DNA from: JBAXLO01 sp037134755
Lineage (GTDB): Bacteria; Bacteroidota; Bacteroidia; Bacteroidales; JACABE01
Length of the DNA: 13,802 bases
Direction of reading: 5' to 3'
Assembly (NCBI GenBank): GCA_037134755.1
Contig: JBAXLO010000116.1
Span: forward strand, 1 to 13,802
Positions within the stretch are counted from its first letter, which is position 1; every line of letters starts with the position of its first letter. The notes below the pieces were generated by a model, which was given only the letters and a program-made list of their open reading frames with translations, did not search any database and had not been told where the DNA came from. A program made the translations under genes and the position numbers. Below, piece by piece: positions 6,795 through 13,802 of this stretch.

Positions 6795-7445
6795 TTATTT
6801 ACTTTCGTCAACCCTATCATTAAGTAAAGGAACAAAACGAAAACTACCATGTTCGAGTTGTTCGAATTCAGTTTCTGATTTACGCACAAGGCTGGTCATC
6901 GTTTGTACATCTTCTCCCACAGGAACAATAAGCACTCCTCCAATCTTTAATTGAAGTTTTAATGCTTCGGGAATATATGGTGCTCCGGCAGTAACTATTA
7001 TCTTATCGAAAGGAGCAAAGGCAGGTAAACCTGCATAACCATCACCATAAAACATTCGTGGACGATAACCTATTGTTGGAAGAAACTCCTTTGTCTTTAA
7101 ATATAATGTGCGATGTCTTTCTATAGTAAAAACTTTAGCACCCAATTCAACCAATACACAAGCCTGATAGCCCGACCCTGTACCAACTTCCAATACTTTA
7201 TCTCCTTTATTAATCATTAAAAGTTCGGATTGGAAAGCTACTGTATAAGGCTGTGAAATAGTTTGTCCATTGCCAATAGGGAATGGTTTATCCTGATATG
7301 CAAACTCTGTAAAGGAAGAATCAAGAAATAAATGACGAGGAATCTTTTCAATTGCAGCCAAAACATTTTCATCATTGATGCCTTTACTTCTTATTAAAGC
7401 TACCAACTGTTTTCTTAATCCTTTGTGTTTGTACGTATCAACCAT
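6795..7445 (-). CDS. pcm: Protein-L-isoaspartate O-methyltransferase
   Basis: This repair enzyme methylates isoaspartyl residues in aged proteins using SAM, allowing them to revert to aspartate. The 216-residue product has the family hallmarks in order: IPRHLFLDSSF (35-45), IGNGQTISQPYTVA (57-70, substrate-binding loop), SAM motif I VLEVGTGSGYQ (84-94), GDGYAGLPAFAPFDKIIVTAG (starting at 134) and LKIGGVLIVPVGE (166-178). It ends near FRFVPLL as expected. Length is normal and the protein is cytosolic. The ATG at 7443-7445 is the natural start. It is divergent from the oxidoreductase gene, sharing a 101-base intergenic region. Confidence 0.97.
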   Translation of the reverse strand: MVDTYKHKGLRKQLVALIRSKGINDENVLAAIEKIPRHLFLDSSFTEFAYQDKPFPIGNGQTISQPYTVAFQSELLMINKGDKVLEVGTGSGYQACVLVELGAKVFTIERHRTLYLKTKEFLPTIGYRPRMFYGDGYAGLPAFAPFDKIIVTAGAPYIPEALKLQLKIGGVLIVPVGEDVQTMTSLVRKSETEFEQLEHGSFRFVPLLNDRVDESK

Positions 7446-7516
7446 TAATTTGTAATTATAGAATGTTGTGTTAAATAATTTGCGAAAATAATAATTTCAG
7501 AGACCATAAAAAAAAT

Positions 7517-7524
7517 TACTTTTG
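7517..7524 (+). promoter_or_regulatory. Promoter -7 box for the polysaccharide operon
   Basis: TACTTTTG is a perfect TAnnTTTG match 22 bases upstream of the oxidoreductase ATG at 7547. A good TTTG -33 box at the expected spacing is not seen; the nearest TTTG, at 7479-7482, is too far. The region also serves pcm on the other strand, where only a degenerate box (TATTTTCG, opposite 7483-7490) is visible. Confidence 0.45.
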
Positions 7525-7546
7525 TAAAAAATTTAATAAGCATATT

Positions 7547-8518
7547 ATGAATATAGGTGTATTAGGTGCCGGACATCTCGGAAAGATACATATTAAGTGT
7601 ATTAAGGACATTCCTGAATATAATTTAATCGGCTTTTATGATCCCGATAAGGAGAATTCAGTTAATGTAGAAAATGAACTTGGAGTGAAATCTTATGCTT
7701 CAATAGGCGAGCTATTGGATCATGTGGACGTAATTGATATTGTTACGCCAACTTTATCTCACTTTGATTGTGCTTCACAGGCAATAAAGAAAGGGAGGCA
7801 TGTTTTTATTGAGAAACCTATTGCTGCATCTTCTGAAGAAGCTGCTGAGTTGATAAAGCTTAGCACAGAAGCCAATGTAAAGGTTCAGGTTGGGCATGTG
7901 GAGAGGTTTAATCCTGCTTTTACTGCGGTGCAATCTTTTATTACTAATCCAATGTTTATCGAAACACATCGTCTGGCTCAGTTTAATCCAAGAGGGACTG
8001 ACGTGCCGGTGATTCTGGATTTGATGATACATGATATAGATATTGTATTAAGTATTGTTAAAGCTAATGTTAGGAAAATTAGTGCCAGCGGTGTTGCGGT
8101 TGTTAGTGATACTCCTGATATTGCCAACGCTCGTATTGAATTTGATAACGGCTGTGTAGCTAATTTAACGGCAAGTAGAATATCGATGAAGAACATGCGT
8201 AAGACCCGCATCTTTCAAAGGGATGCTTACATCGCAGTTGATTTCTTAAAGAAAGAATCAGAAGTTGTGCGTATGAAAAGCGTAAATCCTGATGATAATG
8301 ATCCTTTTGCAGTTATCATTGATTTAGGCAAAAATAAAGGCTCTAAACAGATATTCTTCGAAAAGCCTGAGATTGTACAAACCAATGCTATTAAAACCGA
8401 ACTTGAGACTTTTTATCATGCAATTAATGATAATACAACACCTTTAGTTACTATATATGATGGCTATAATGCATTAGATATTGCCTACAAAATCATTGAG
8501 AAAATAACTTTAATGTAA
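7547..8518 (+). CDS. Gfo/Idh/MocA family NAD(P)-dependent sugar oxidoreductase
   Basis: The 323-residue product starts with a Rossmann fold (MNIGVLGAGHLGKIH, glycine loop 7-12), followed by FYDPD (30-34), which would read the cofactor, and the family's EKP motif (89-91). The second domain has VGHVERFNP (115-123) and DLMIHDIDIVL (158-168), whose histidine 162 is in the position of the usual catalytic histidine. It probably oxidises or dehydrates a sugar or nucleotide sugar in the cytosol. The HRLAQFNPRGTD and GVAVVSDTPDIANARI segments recall the subgroup containing GnnA (UDP-GlcNAc 3-oxidation), but I cannot confirm the substrate. It is followed 66 bases later by a lipoprotein and then a sugar transferase, which supports a role in glycan precursor synthesis. 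Confidence 0.93.
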   Translation: MNIGVLGAGHLGKIHIKCIKDIPEYNLIGFYDPDKENSVNVENELGVKSYASIGELLDHVDVIDIVTPTLSHFDCASQAIKKGRHVFIEKPIAASSEEAAELIKLSTEANVKVQVGHVERFNPAFTAVQSFITNPMFIETHRLAQFNPRGTDVPVILDLMIHDIDIVLSIVKANVRKISASGVAVVSDTPDIANARIEFDNGCVANLTASRISMKNMRKTRIFQRDAYIAVDFLKKESEVVRMKSVNPDDNDPFAVIIDLGKNKGSKQIFFEKPEIVQTNAIKTELETFYHAINDNTTPLVTIYDGYNALDIAYKIIEKITLM

Positions 8519-8584
8519 TTAATAAAGCAATAAAATAATAATTAGTACAATTTGTCGTTTCGATTATATAAAACGGCAAAATAA

Positions 8585-9499
8585 ATGCTTTATAATTACA
8601 ATAGGCTTCTCAACTTGACTAAAATATTAATCGCGATTCTTCTTATAATCGGGTTTTCGTCGTGTGATAAATTCGATGGTAACCAAACTGTGCCTGCTTA
8701 CGTTCATATCGATAAGATTACGCTGCTTGATAATGGCAACAACATGGGCTCGCTTTCTAGCAGTATTACAGATGCCTGGTTTTATGTAGACGATCAATAC
8801 ATAGGTACTTTTGAATTGCCCGCTACTTTCCCTGTTTTACTCAAGGGAAGTCATACTATAAAGGTTTTGGCAGGGATTAAAATGAATGGTATTACTAACA
8901 CAAGAGTTGCTTATCCTTTTTATAACACTATAATATTAACAAAGACTTTTAGTGAAAACGAAACGATGAATCTTGGCCCGCTTACCACACAATACGATCC
9001 TAATACTAAGATGGAATGGATAGAGAACTTTGAGGATGGTGGTATTTCACTCCAGAAGAGTACTGTTAATGCCGGCAGCGACACTAATATTATCAAAACA
9101 AATCAAGCAGGTTATGTGTTCGAAGGGCTTTACTCAGGCGTTGTTGCTTTAGACTCTAATATGAATTTCTTTGAGATAGAAACCATTCAAAAATACAAGT
9201 TGCCAAGAGGTTCATCACCTGTTTTTCTGGAGATGGATTACAAAATAAATAACACTGTTAATGTTGGGCTTGATGCTTATACATCGGGTACTCCCACACA
9301 GATATCTACTATGGTTTTGCTTCCCACAACTCAATGGAAGAAGATCTATATTAATTTTACTCCTGACATAAGCAACAATGCTACTGCCGATAACTTTAGG
9401 GTATTCTTTGGGCAGTTTAAGAACACAGGTGTTACTAAAGCCACACTTTTGTTCGACAACATTAAGCTAGTTCATTTCAACACTTCAAAAAAGAAATAA
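8585..9499 (+). CDS. Predicted lipoprotein of unknown function
   Basis: The 304-residue product has a signal peptide with a hydrophobic core (ILIAILLIIGF, 14-24) and a lipobox FSSC with Cys27 as the probable lipidated residue, so it should be anchored to a membrane facing the periplasm or cell surface. The remainder is rich in beta-prone segments, asparagine and threonine: an N-terminal part with AWFYVDDQYIGTFELPATFP, then a region from about residue 145 with repeated strand-like blocks ending TLLFDNIKLVHF. The C-terminal half has the feel of a beta-sandwich such as a carbohydrate-binding module, but this is shape-based inference and I recognise no family. The stop is only 6 bases before the sugar-transferase ATG, so the two are surely co-transcribed and may act together. 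Confidence 0.85.
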   Translation: MLYNYNRLLNLTKILIAILLIIGFSSCDKFDGNQTVPAYVHIDKITLLDNGNNMGSLSSSITDAWFYVDDQYIGTFELPATFPVLLKGSHTIKVLAGIKMNGITNTRVAYPFYNTIILTKTFSENETMNLGPLTTQYDPNTKMEWIENFEDGGISLQKSTVNAGSDTNIIKTNQAGYVFEGLYSGVVALDSNMNFFEIETIQKYKLPRGSSPVFLEMDYKINNTVNVGLDAYTSGTPTQISTMVLLPTTQWKKIYINFTPDISNNATADNFRVFFGQFKNTGVTKATLLFDNIKLVHFNTSKKK

Positions 9500-9505
9500 A
9501 ACAAT

Positions 9506-10921
9506 ATGAATAAACAACTCCAGGTAACAAAATATTTAATCGCAGATATCTTTTCTGCTGTAATAGCTTGGGGTTTATTCTTCACCTACAGGAAGTATCA
9601 GTTGGATGCTACTATTTTCAAGCACATCTACACTATTTCATCTGACGAAAAACTATACTTAGGTTTAATATTTATTCCTTTGTTCTGGTTAATTCTTTAT
9701 CTGATGATGGGCACTTATCGTAAGATATACCGTAAATCAAGGTTCAAAGAGCTTGAGCAGACTTTTATCATCAGCGTAGTTGGGGTACTTATTATCTTTT
9801 TTGCTTTTATTCTTGATGATGTTATCGTCACTTACAAAAACTATTATCAATCGTTTCTTGTACTGTTTACCTTGCATTTCACTATTACTTACATATTAAG
9901 GTTGCTCATCACATCGGCTACAGCACACAAAATACACAACAAGATAATTGGTTTTAACACTATCATTGTTGGAAGCCACGACAACGCTTTAAAGATATAC
10001 AACGAGATTGAAAATCAGAACGAATCATCAGGCAATAGGTTTGTTGGCTTTGTAAGTGTTAACGGCCCTAACGACTCAAAGCTCTCCGATTTTCTTCCTT
10101 ACTTTGGCAATTACAAAGCTTTAAAAACCATTCTTCGCGATCACGAAATAGAAGAGGTAATAATTGCTATCGAAGAATCAGAACATAAGCTTATCGAAAA
10201 CATTATAACTGCTTTAGAAGATAGCGAAGTTGTTATTAAAATTATCCCCGACATGCAGGATATTTTAGTTGGTTCTGTTAGGATGAGTTCCATTCTTCAG
10301 GCGCCTCTTATCCTTATTTCGCCCGATTTGATGCCTGCCTGGCAGCAATCACTCAAAAGGGTTTTAGATATTCTAGCATCGCTGTTTGCTTTGGTGGTAC
10401 TGTCGCCGCTATTCCTGTTTACTGCTCTTGTCATCAAAACCAGCTCTAAAGGGCCTATATTTTACTCTCACGAAAGGATTGGCCTTAAAGGCAAACCTTT
10501 TATGATGCATAAATTCCGCTCTATGTTTATTGATGCTGAAAAGGGAGTCCCTTTATTATCTTTCGAAGACGACCCCCGTATCACGCCTTTCGGCAAGTTT
10601 ATGCGTAAGGTGCGTCTCGACGAAATTCCACAGTTCTACAATGTCCTCAAAGGAAATATGTCGCTGGTAGGACCTCGTCCCGAAAGGCAGTATTTTATTA
10701 ATGAGATCATGAAACAAGCCCCTCATTACCGATTGCTACACAAAGTAAAACCCGGTATCACATCATGGGGACAGGTTAAGTTTGGCTATGCCGAAAACGT
10801 TGAAGAAATGGTAAGCCGCCTTAAATACGATCTGCTGTATATAGAAAACATGTCGCTGGCCACCGACTTCAAAATATTACTCTACACCATGATAATTATC
10901 ATGCAAGGAAGAGGCAAGTAA
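9506..10921 (+). CDS. Polyprenyl-phosphate sugar phosphotransferase (WbaP/WcaJ-like)
   Basis: It starts a surface glycan by moving a sugar phosphate from a nucleotide sugar to undecaprenyl phosphate at the inner membrane. The 471-residue product has about four N-terminal membrane segments (near 10-27, 50-68, 86-104 and 115-134), a Rossmann-like CoA_binding_3 region (about 150-270) and the catalytic bacterial sugar transferase domain (about 284-471). That domain begins KRVLDILASLFALVVLSPLF, a reentrant hydrophobic helix, and continues with HKFRSMFIDAE (335-345), the catalytic Asp-Glu pair D372-E373 in VRLDEIPQFYNVL, and MSLVGPRPER (385-394). The length fits the polyisoprenyl family. Which sugar it uses cannot be read. 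It is last in the operon and followed by a strong terminator. Confidence 0.96.
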   Translation: MNKQLQVTKYLIADIFSAVIAWGLFFTYRKYQLDATIFKHIYTISSDEKLYLGLIFIPLFWLILYLMMGTYRKIYRKSRFKELEQTFIISVVGVLIIFFAFILDDVIVTYKNYYQSFLVLFTLHFTITYILRLLITSATAHKIHNKIIGFNTIIVGSHDNALKIYNEIENQNESSGNRFVGFVSVNGPNDSKLSDFLPYFGNYKALKTILRDHEIEEVIIAIEESEHKLIENIITALEDSEVVIKIIPDMQDILVGSVRMSSILQAPLILISPDLMPAWQQSLKRVLDILASLFALVVLSPLFLFTALVIKTSSKGPIFYSHERIGLKGKPFMMHKFRSMFIDAEKGVPLLSFEDDPRITPFGKFMRKVRLDEIPQFYNVLKGNMSLVGPRPERQYFINEIMKQAPHYRLLHKVKPGITSWGQVKFGYAENVEEMVSRLKYDLLYIENMSLATDFKILLYTMIIIMQGRGK

Positions 10922-10931
10922 GACAATAACA

Positions 10932-11159
10932 AATTACGGATATAGTGATTTGGCGATTTAGTGATTTAATGATATTAAGATTTAGGAAAATAAAGAGTGT
11001 CTAAACTAGAAAACAATTACGAATTACACTTGCCGATAGGTAGGGAATTAAAAAAGAGAGTCGTTGTCAGATTATAGACAACAACTCTCTTTTTTAATTT
11101 CTAATAACCTAAATCGCCAAATAACTAAATCACAATATCACTAAATACATTTCGTAATT
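10932..11159. repeat. Imperfect inverted repeat arms flanking a terminator
   Basis: The left arm (10932-10986) and right arm (11108-11159) are imperfect reverse complements of about 52-55 bases. Both read, on their respective strands, from AATTACG through GTGATTTA-like units and GGCGATTTA-like units to GATTTAGG. Each arm is itself built from degenerate tandem copies of about 8-9 bases around GTGATTTA. A second AATTACGAATTAC block lies inside at 11015-11027. The operon terminator sits between the arms. This resembles a small non-autonomous or repetitive intergenic element of the kind common in Bacteroidota, but no transposase or target duplication is seen. Confidence 0.7.
11046..11099 (+). terminator. 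Very strong terminator of the polysaccharide operon
   Basis: A 23-bp stem with a single mismatch (11046-11068 with 11077-11099) encloses an 8-base loop. Its core is AGAGAGT/ACTCTCT flanked by an A-run on the left and a T-run on the right, so it can end transcription in both directions. It lies about 125 bases after the sugar-transferase stop, between convergent genes. Confidence 0.92.
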
Positions 11160-11548
11160 CGTAATTCGTAATTCATCATGTTTTTTATAATTTCATTATT
11201 TGAGTTTGTTGGCAGTTTAAATGCTTTGTTATTTTTAAACACAATAATCCCTTTACCTTTCAATATATTATTGATTAGATTAATTGCTTCTCTAAGTTCA
11301 TCTTCTGGTTCATAAGCGTTATATCAACTCATATGTGTATGCCAGTCACAATTCCCTTCTTTATTATCAAATCCAATTGTAATTTCATTATCTTGAGTAG
11401 TAATCCAAAGTATTAATAATCCTGCTTTACTAGGATATTCAATAGTCATTATATCATTTTCTAACCTGAAATGATTAATAAATTTAGGGAATCGTTTTAA
11501 TAATCCCTCCAAAACATATTTAGAAAATTGTATTTGATTCATTTTCAT
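11141..11548 (-). pseudogene. Gene of unknown family split by an in-frame TGA
   Basis: From ATG at 11546-11548 the frame reads MKMNQIQFSKYVLEGLLKRF..., continues to CDWHTHMS and meets TGA at 11324-11326. The same frame then continues at once with protein-like sequence (YNAYEPEDELREAINLINNI, then KGKGIIVFKNNKAFKLP) until TAG at 11141-11143. It is one gene of about 135 codons with one nonsense change, giving a 74-residue product if not read through. A TTG start at 11585-11587 exists but lies upstream of the promoter's -7 box, so I prefer the ATG. The last dozen codons fall in the 7-bp repeat and the inverted-repeat arm, so the original C-terminus may have been replaced. The shape (acidic, ITIGFDNKEG, DWHTHM) faintly recalls small immunity-type proteins, but I do not recognise the family. 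Confidence 0.75.
11151..11174. repeat. 7-bp tandem repeat TTCGTAA
   Basis: Three perfect copies of TTCGTAA are followed by a partial fourth (TTCA). On the minus strand these become AATTACG units that are read as codons at the 3' end of the broken gene at 11141-11548. The reverse-complement form recurs at 11015-11027. Confidence 0.88.
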
Positions 11549-11566
11549 AATTAGAATTATATTTTG

Positions 11567-11598
11567 CAAAACTAATTCTTTATCCAATACAACCCAAA
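11567..11598 (-). promoter_or_regulatory. Intact promoter of the TGA-split gene
   Basis: The minus strand reads TTTG (11598-11595), a 20-base spacer and TAGTTTTG (11574-11567), an almost ideal Bacteroidota promoter. The ATG at 11548 follows 18 bases after the -7 box. A good promoter on a broken gene suggests the inactivation is recent, or that the short product is still made. Confidence 0.6.
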
Positions 11599-11602
11599 TT
11601 AA

Positions 11603-12021
11603 TCATAATAATTTACATCTCCTCGTTTTCACCATTACTACATTAATTGTATATGTTGCTTTCTTATGCTTTTCGAGATTAATTAGTTTTTTTGCTGAAT
11701 GTGGTTTTCAAATTCGGGATGAGTAAAAGTAATGTTATCTGCATCTTTGGTATATATTTTTAATTGTATAAATACCATTGACATCAGTAATTGTAGTTTT
11801 CTTTTGTTTTCCGGCAATAACAGCTACTACCGCAAGTGGATTAGTTTTATCACTTTGTGATGTTTTTCCTTTATAACAATTGTAAAATGTTTATGCGCTC
11901 GCGGTTTTTTTTTTAGCACTTGTGAGTTATCATAAGCAATTATAAATCCCTTATTTGTAGTTTTATAGTTATGAACAAGAGCGTCCTAGTTAGGTTTTTT
12001 CTTTTGATAAGCTTTACTTTA
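11603..12021 (-). pseudogene. Frameshifted relic with a CarboxypepD_reg-like segment
   Basis: No intact gene covers this stretch, but the minus strand carries protein-like pieces in successive frames. 12018-11989 reads SKAYQKKKPN, then TAG. 11985-11830 reads DALVHNYKTTNKGFIIAYDN and onward. 11875-11738 gives GKTSQSDKTNPLAVVAVIAG and TITDVNGIYTIKN. 11748-11686 gives KDADNITFTHPEFENHIQ. 11692-11606 gives LINLEKHKKATYTINVVMVK. The third and fourth pieces together match the plan of a carboxypeptidase-regulatory-like (PF13715-type) domain: NPLAGV...G...TDVNGxYTI...KDADxITFTHPxF. Such domains head TonB-dependent receptors and also occur at the ends of Bacteroidota BlaR1-like and other surface proteins. 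At least three frameshifts and two nonsense codons show it is dead. The parent gene cannot be named. Confidence 0.6.
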
Positions 12022-12087
12022 GATGAAAGTTTGAGGATTTAAGGTGTTAATTAAAGTGAACACGTATCCCCCCTTCTTTAAATATTA

Positions 12088-12118
12088 ATTTGTATTACAA
12101 ATAAAAGCACTATATTTG
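12088..12118 (+). promoter_or_regulatory. Acyltransferase promoter with overlapping palindrome
   Basis: TTTG (12089-12092), an 18-base spacer and TATATTTG (12111-12118) form a good Bacteroidota promoter about 35 bases before the ATG. A perfect odd palindrome, ATTTGTA-T-TACAAAT (12088-12102), covers the -33 box, which is where a repressor would be expected to bind. Such AT-rich palindromes can occur by chance. Confidence 0.6.
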
Positions 12119-12153
12119 CAACCAAATAATACTTAACTAAGACATAACGATTA

Positions 12154-13359
12154 ATGAATCCTGTCAGCATTATCCCTGTATTAATTGCAATAGCAATAGC
12201 ATTGCTTACAGTAAAAATAATAAGCAAGATTAAAGGCGTTAAACCTGCCGAAGTAAAGTACACTACTATTGATGGCTTAAGGGGTTATCTTGCTTTTCTG
12301 GTCTTTATGCATCACTCTGTTGTATGGTATTTTTTTCTGCGAACAAGTGAATGGAATGTCCCTCCTACTAATTTATTTATTCATTTTGGACAAACAAGTG
12401 TTGCTTTATTTTTCATGGTTACAGGCTTTCTCTTTTTCTTAAAACTAAACAGTCCCAGAGAAAAACAAGTTGACTGGCTTCATTTATTTGTTTCGCGTAT
12501 AATGAGGTTGTTTCCACTGTATTTAATCGCAATTTCAGCTTTAGTAATTATTGTATTCATCTTATCGCATTTTCAAATCAAAGAATCTTTCCTCAACATC
12601 TTTAAAGAAATAGCAGGCTGGACGCTATTTACCGTTTACAGCGCTCATCCAATCAATCATTACGAGTTCACAAGTATTATTGTTGCTGGAGTTGTATGGT
12701 CATTGGTTTACGAGTGGATTTTCTATCTTTCGTTACCTATAATCGGAATCTTATTCTTCCGCAAAAAAGCATCCATATTTACAATCGTTATTACCGTTCT
12801 CCTACTTATCTCCATAGTTATGCGACAGGATTTAAACAAGATCCATTTCTATACCTTTGCAGGAGGTATTATTGCTGCTTTTCTTGTTCGTTCAAATAAG
12901 TTTTGTCAGCTTGCCACCAAAAGAATATTCTCTTTAGTTATTATAATTTGTTTAGCAGCAGCTGTATATTTCTTCAGGTCGCCACAAGCAATAGTCCCAC
13001 TTATCTTAATATCAATCCCTTTTATACTTATAGCTTGCGGCAACACCTTGTTTGGGATATTAGCATTGCCAATATCACGTTTATTAGGCCAGATGGCTTA
13101 CAGTATCTATTTGTTACATGGAATGGTATTATTTGTTTGTTTTAAATTTGTATTTGGATTTGATTTTATATCCAAAACTTCTCCAATATTTTATTGGACG
13201 ATAATATTTGGATGTACCGTAGCTCTTATTATAATATGTAATTTATCATACCATTACATTGAATTACCTTCTATGAACTCTTCTTCGAAGATTACTAATT
13301 TCATTAAAAATAAATTCCAAATAATAAAGCTACGAATAAAGGCGATAGCTAATAAATAA
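12154..13359 (+). CDS. Membrane acyltransferase, acyltransferase-3 family (OafA-like)
   Basis: These inner-membrane proteins transfer acetyl or other acyl groups to surface glycans, lipids or peptidoglycan. The 401-residue product has the family features in order: an N-terminal hydrophobic segment (5-25), TIDGLRGYLAFLVFMHHSVV (38-57) with the conserved histidine pair 53-54, GQTSVALFFMVTGFLFFL (79-96), SRIMRLFPLYL (114-124) with arginines 115 and 118, VVWSLVYEWIFYLSLP (180-195) with E187, and LGQMAYSIYLLHGMVL (311-326). Around ten membrane helices are expected. The length is normal for a protein without an extra SGNH domain. It has its own promoter and follows the broken genes. A role in modifying the polysaccharide made by the operon at 7.5-10.9 kb is plausible but only inferred. 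Confidence 0.95.
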   Translation: MNPVSIIPVLIAIAIALLTVKIISKIKGVKPAEVKYTTIDGLRGYLAFLVFMHHSVVWYFFLRTSEWNVPPTNLFIHFGQTSVALFFMVTGFLFFLKLNSPREKQVDWLHLFVSRIMRLFPLYLIAISALVIIVFILSHFQIKESFLNIFKEIAGWTLFTVYSAHPINHYEFTSIIVAGVVWSLVYEWIFYLSLPIIGILFFRKKASIFTIVITVLLLISIVMRQDLNKIHFYTFAGGIIAAFLVRSNKFCQLATKRIFSLVIIICLAAAVYFFRSPQAIVPLILISIPFILIACGNTLFGILALPISRLLGQMAYSIYLLHGMVLFVCFKFVFGFDFISKTSPIFYWTIIFGCTVALIIICNLSYHYIELPSMNSSSKITNFIKNKFQIIKLRIKAIANK

Positions 13360-13802
13360 AAGCTGATTACTTTAGGTGAGGCATTTGTCATTTTCAGGAT
13401 GATAAATATGATTTTTAGGATGGCTCTGTTTATATAGGAGAAAGCTATTATTTGTTATCTTTTTAATATTACGCATTTTAACTGGCTACTGTTTGTGATT
13501 AATGCAAAAAGGAAGGACTTGTAAAGAAAATTAACGGACTTTTAGTTTTTATTTATCCATTGGTTTAGATTATTTATTGACATTGGCATTGTATCGATGA
13601 GGTGTTGAGGTTATAGATGGAGAGTAGTGATATATTTACCGGGTGTAGTTGGAATTTTATAGAGCCTTGAAAACTATTCAATGACTTAAATTGAAAATTA
13701 ATCGAGCATATAATCTTATTTAAGGTCAGTTCTTCGTCATTTATAAAGATTAAAATGAGATTTATTTAAATTGAAATGTTATTTGTAGCGTTCGTCTGGA
13801 AA
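13360..13802. other. Right-end stretch without a recognisable gene
   Basis: All frames are broken by stops. The longest protein-like piece is about 29 codons on the plus strand (13428-13523), with no start or family match. No strong terminator follows the acyltransferase stop. An AGGATG motif repeats at 13396-13401 and 13419-13424. It may be decayed coding DNA or spacer. Confidence 0.5.

Noticed and set aside
7775..8211. Minus-strand open frames inside the oxidoreductase gene
   Set aside because: They overlap a complete Gfo/Idh/MocA gene and look like no known protein.
11324..11326. TGA as a selenocysteine codon
   Set aside because: No SECIS-like hairpin is evident just downstream on the minus strand, and the surrounding sequence is not a known selenoprotein; a nonsense mutation is simpler.
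12078..12263. 61-codon minus-strand frame across the acyltransferase start
   Set aside because: It overlaps a good promoter and the start of a well-supported acyltransferase on the plus strand.
12696..13145. Plus-strand frames inside the acyltransferase in another phase
   Set aside because: The acyltransferase frame carries all family motifs; these are phase shadows.
13776..13802. Start of a new gene at the right edge (ATG then MLFVAFVWK)
   Set aside because: Only nine codons are visible, with no promoter support; it cannot be told from chance.
13779..13802. Minus-strand gene end (FPDERYK then TAA) at the right edge
   Set aside because: Seven codons are too few to support a call.

Overview
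This window looks like a chromosomal segment of an AT-rich member of the Bacteroidota, possibly Bacteroidales or Marinilabiliales. The evidence is the long (1097-residue) SecA typical of that phylum, a short DUF2795 protein of the type found there, Shine-Dalgarno-poor gene starts, several good matches to the phylum's TTTG...TAnnTTTG promoter, and a lipoprotein signal ahead of a sugar-transferase gene. The genus cannot be read from the sequence alone.

Layout. 1-420: a 42-bp in-phase tandem repeat running off the left edge. It is open on both strands, and the minus-strand frame stays open well beyond the repeats. 421-694: no recognisable gene, but it holds a CTTTCGCGAAAG palindrome and a hairpin. 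695-7445 (all minus strand): secA with its terminator, a DUF2795 protein with its own promoter and terminator, a PduO-type cobalamin adenosyltransferase, a LolD/MacB-type ABC ATPase, a SAM methyltransferase and protein-L-isoaspartate methyltransferase (pcm). 7547-10921 (plus strand): a likely three-gene surface-polysaccharide operon of Gfo/Idh/MocA oxidoreductase, lipoprotein and polyprenyl-phosphate sugar phosphotransferase. It ends in a very strong hairpin terminator nested between inverted, internally repetitive arms. 11141-12021 (minus strand): two adjacent broken genes, one split by an in-frame TGA and one scattered over several frames that retains a carboxypeptidase-regulatory-like segment. 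12154-13359 (plus strand): a membrane acyltransferase-3 protein with its own promoter. 13360-13802: no recognisable gene.

How the genes fit together. The minus-strand block is mostly housekeeping: protein export (SecA), cofactor maturation (adenosylcobalamin), membrane transport or lipoprotein release, and protein repair. The plus-strand block would start an exopolysaccharide or O-antigen-like glycan. The sugar transferase loads the first sugar phosphate onto undecaprenyl phosphate, the oxidoreductase may make or modify a nucleotide sugar, and the acyltransferase downstream could decorate the product. The last link is inference, since no other glycan genes are in view.

No complete new defence or mobile system is visible. 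The parts most worth checking are the repeat-coding locus at the left edge, the nested terminator and inverted-repeat structure, and the gene graveyard at 11.1-12.0 kb.
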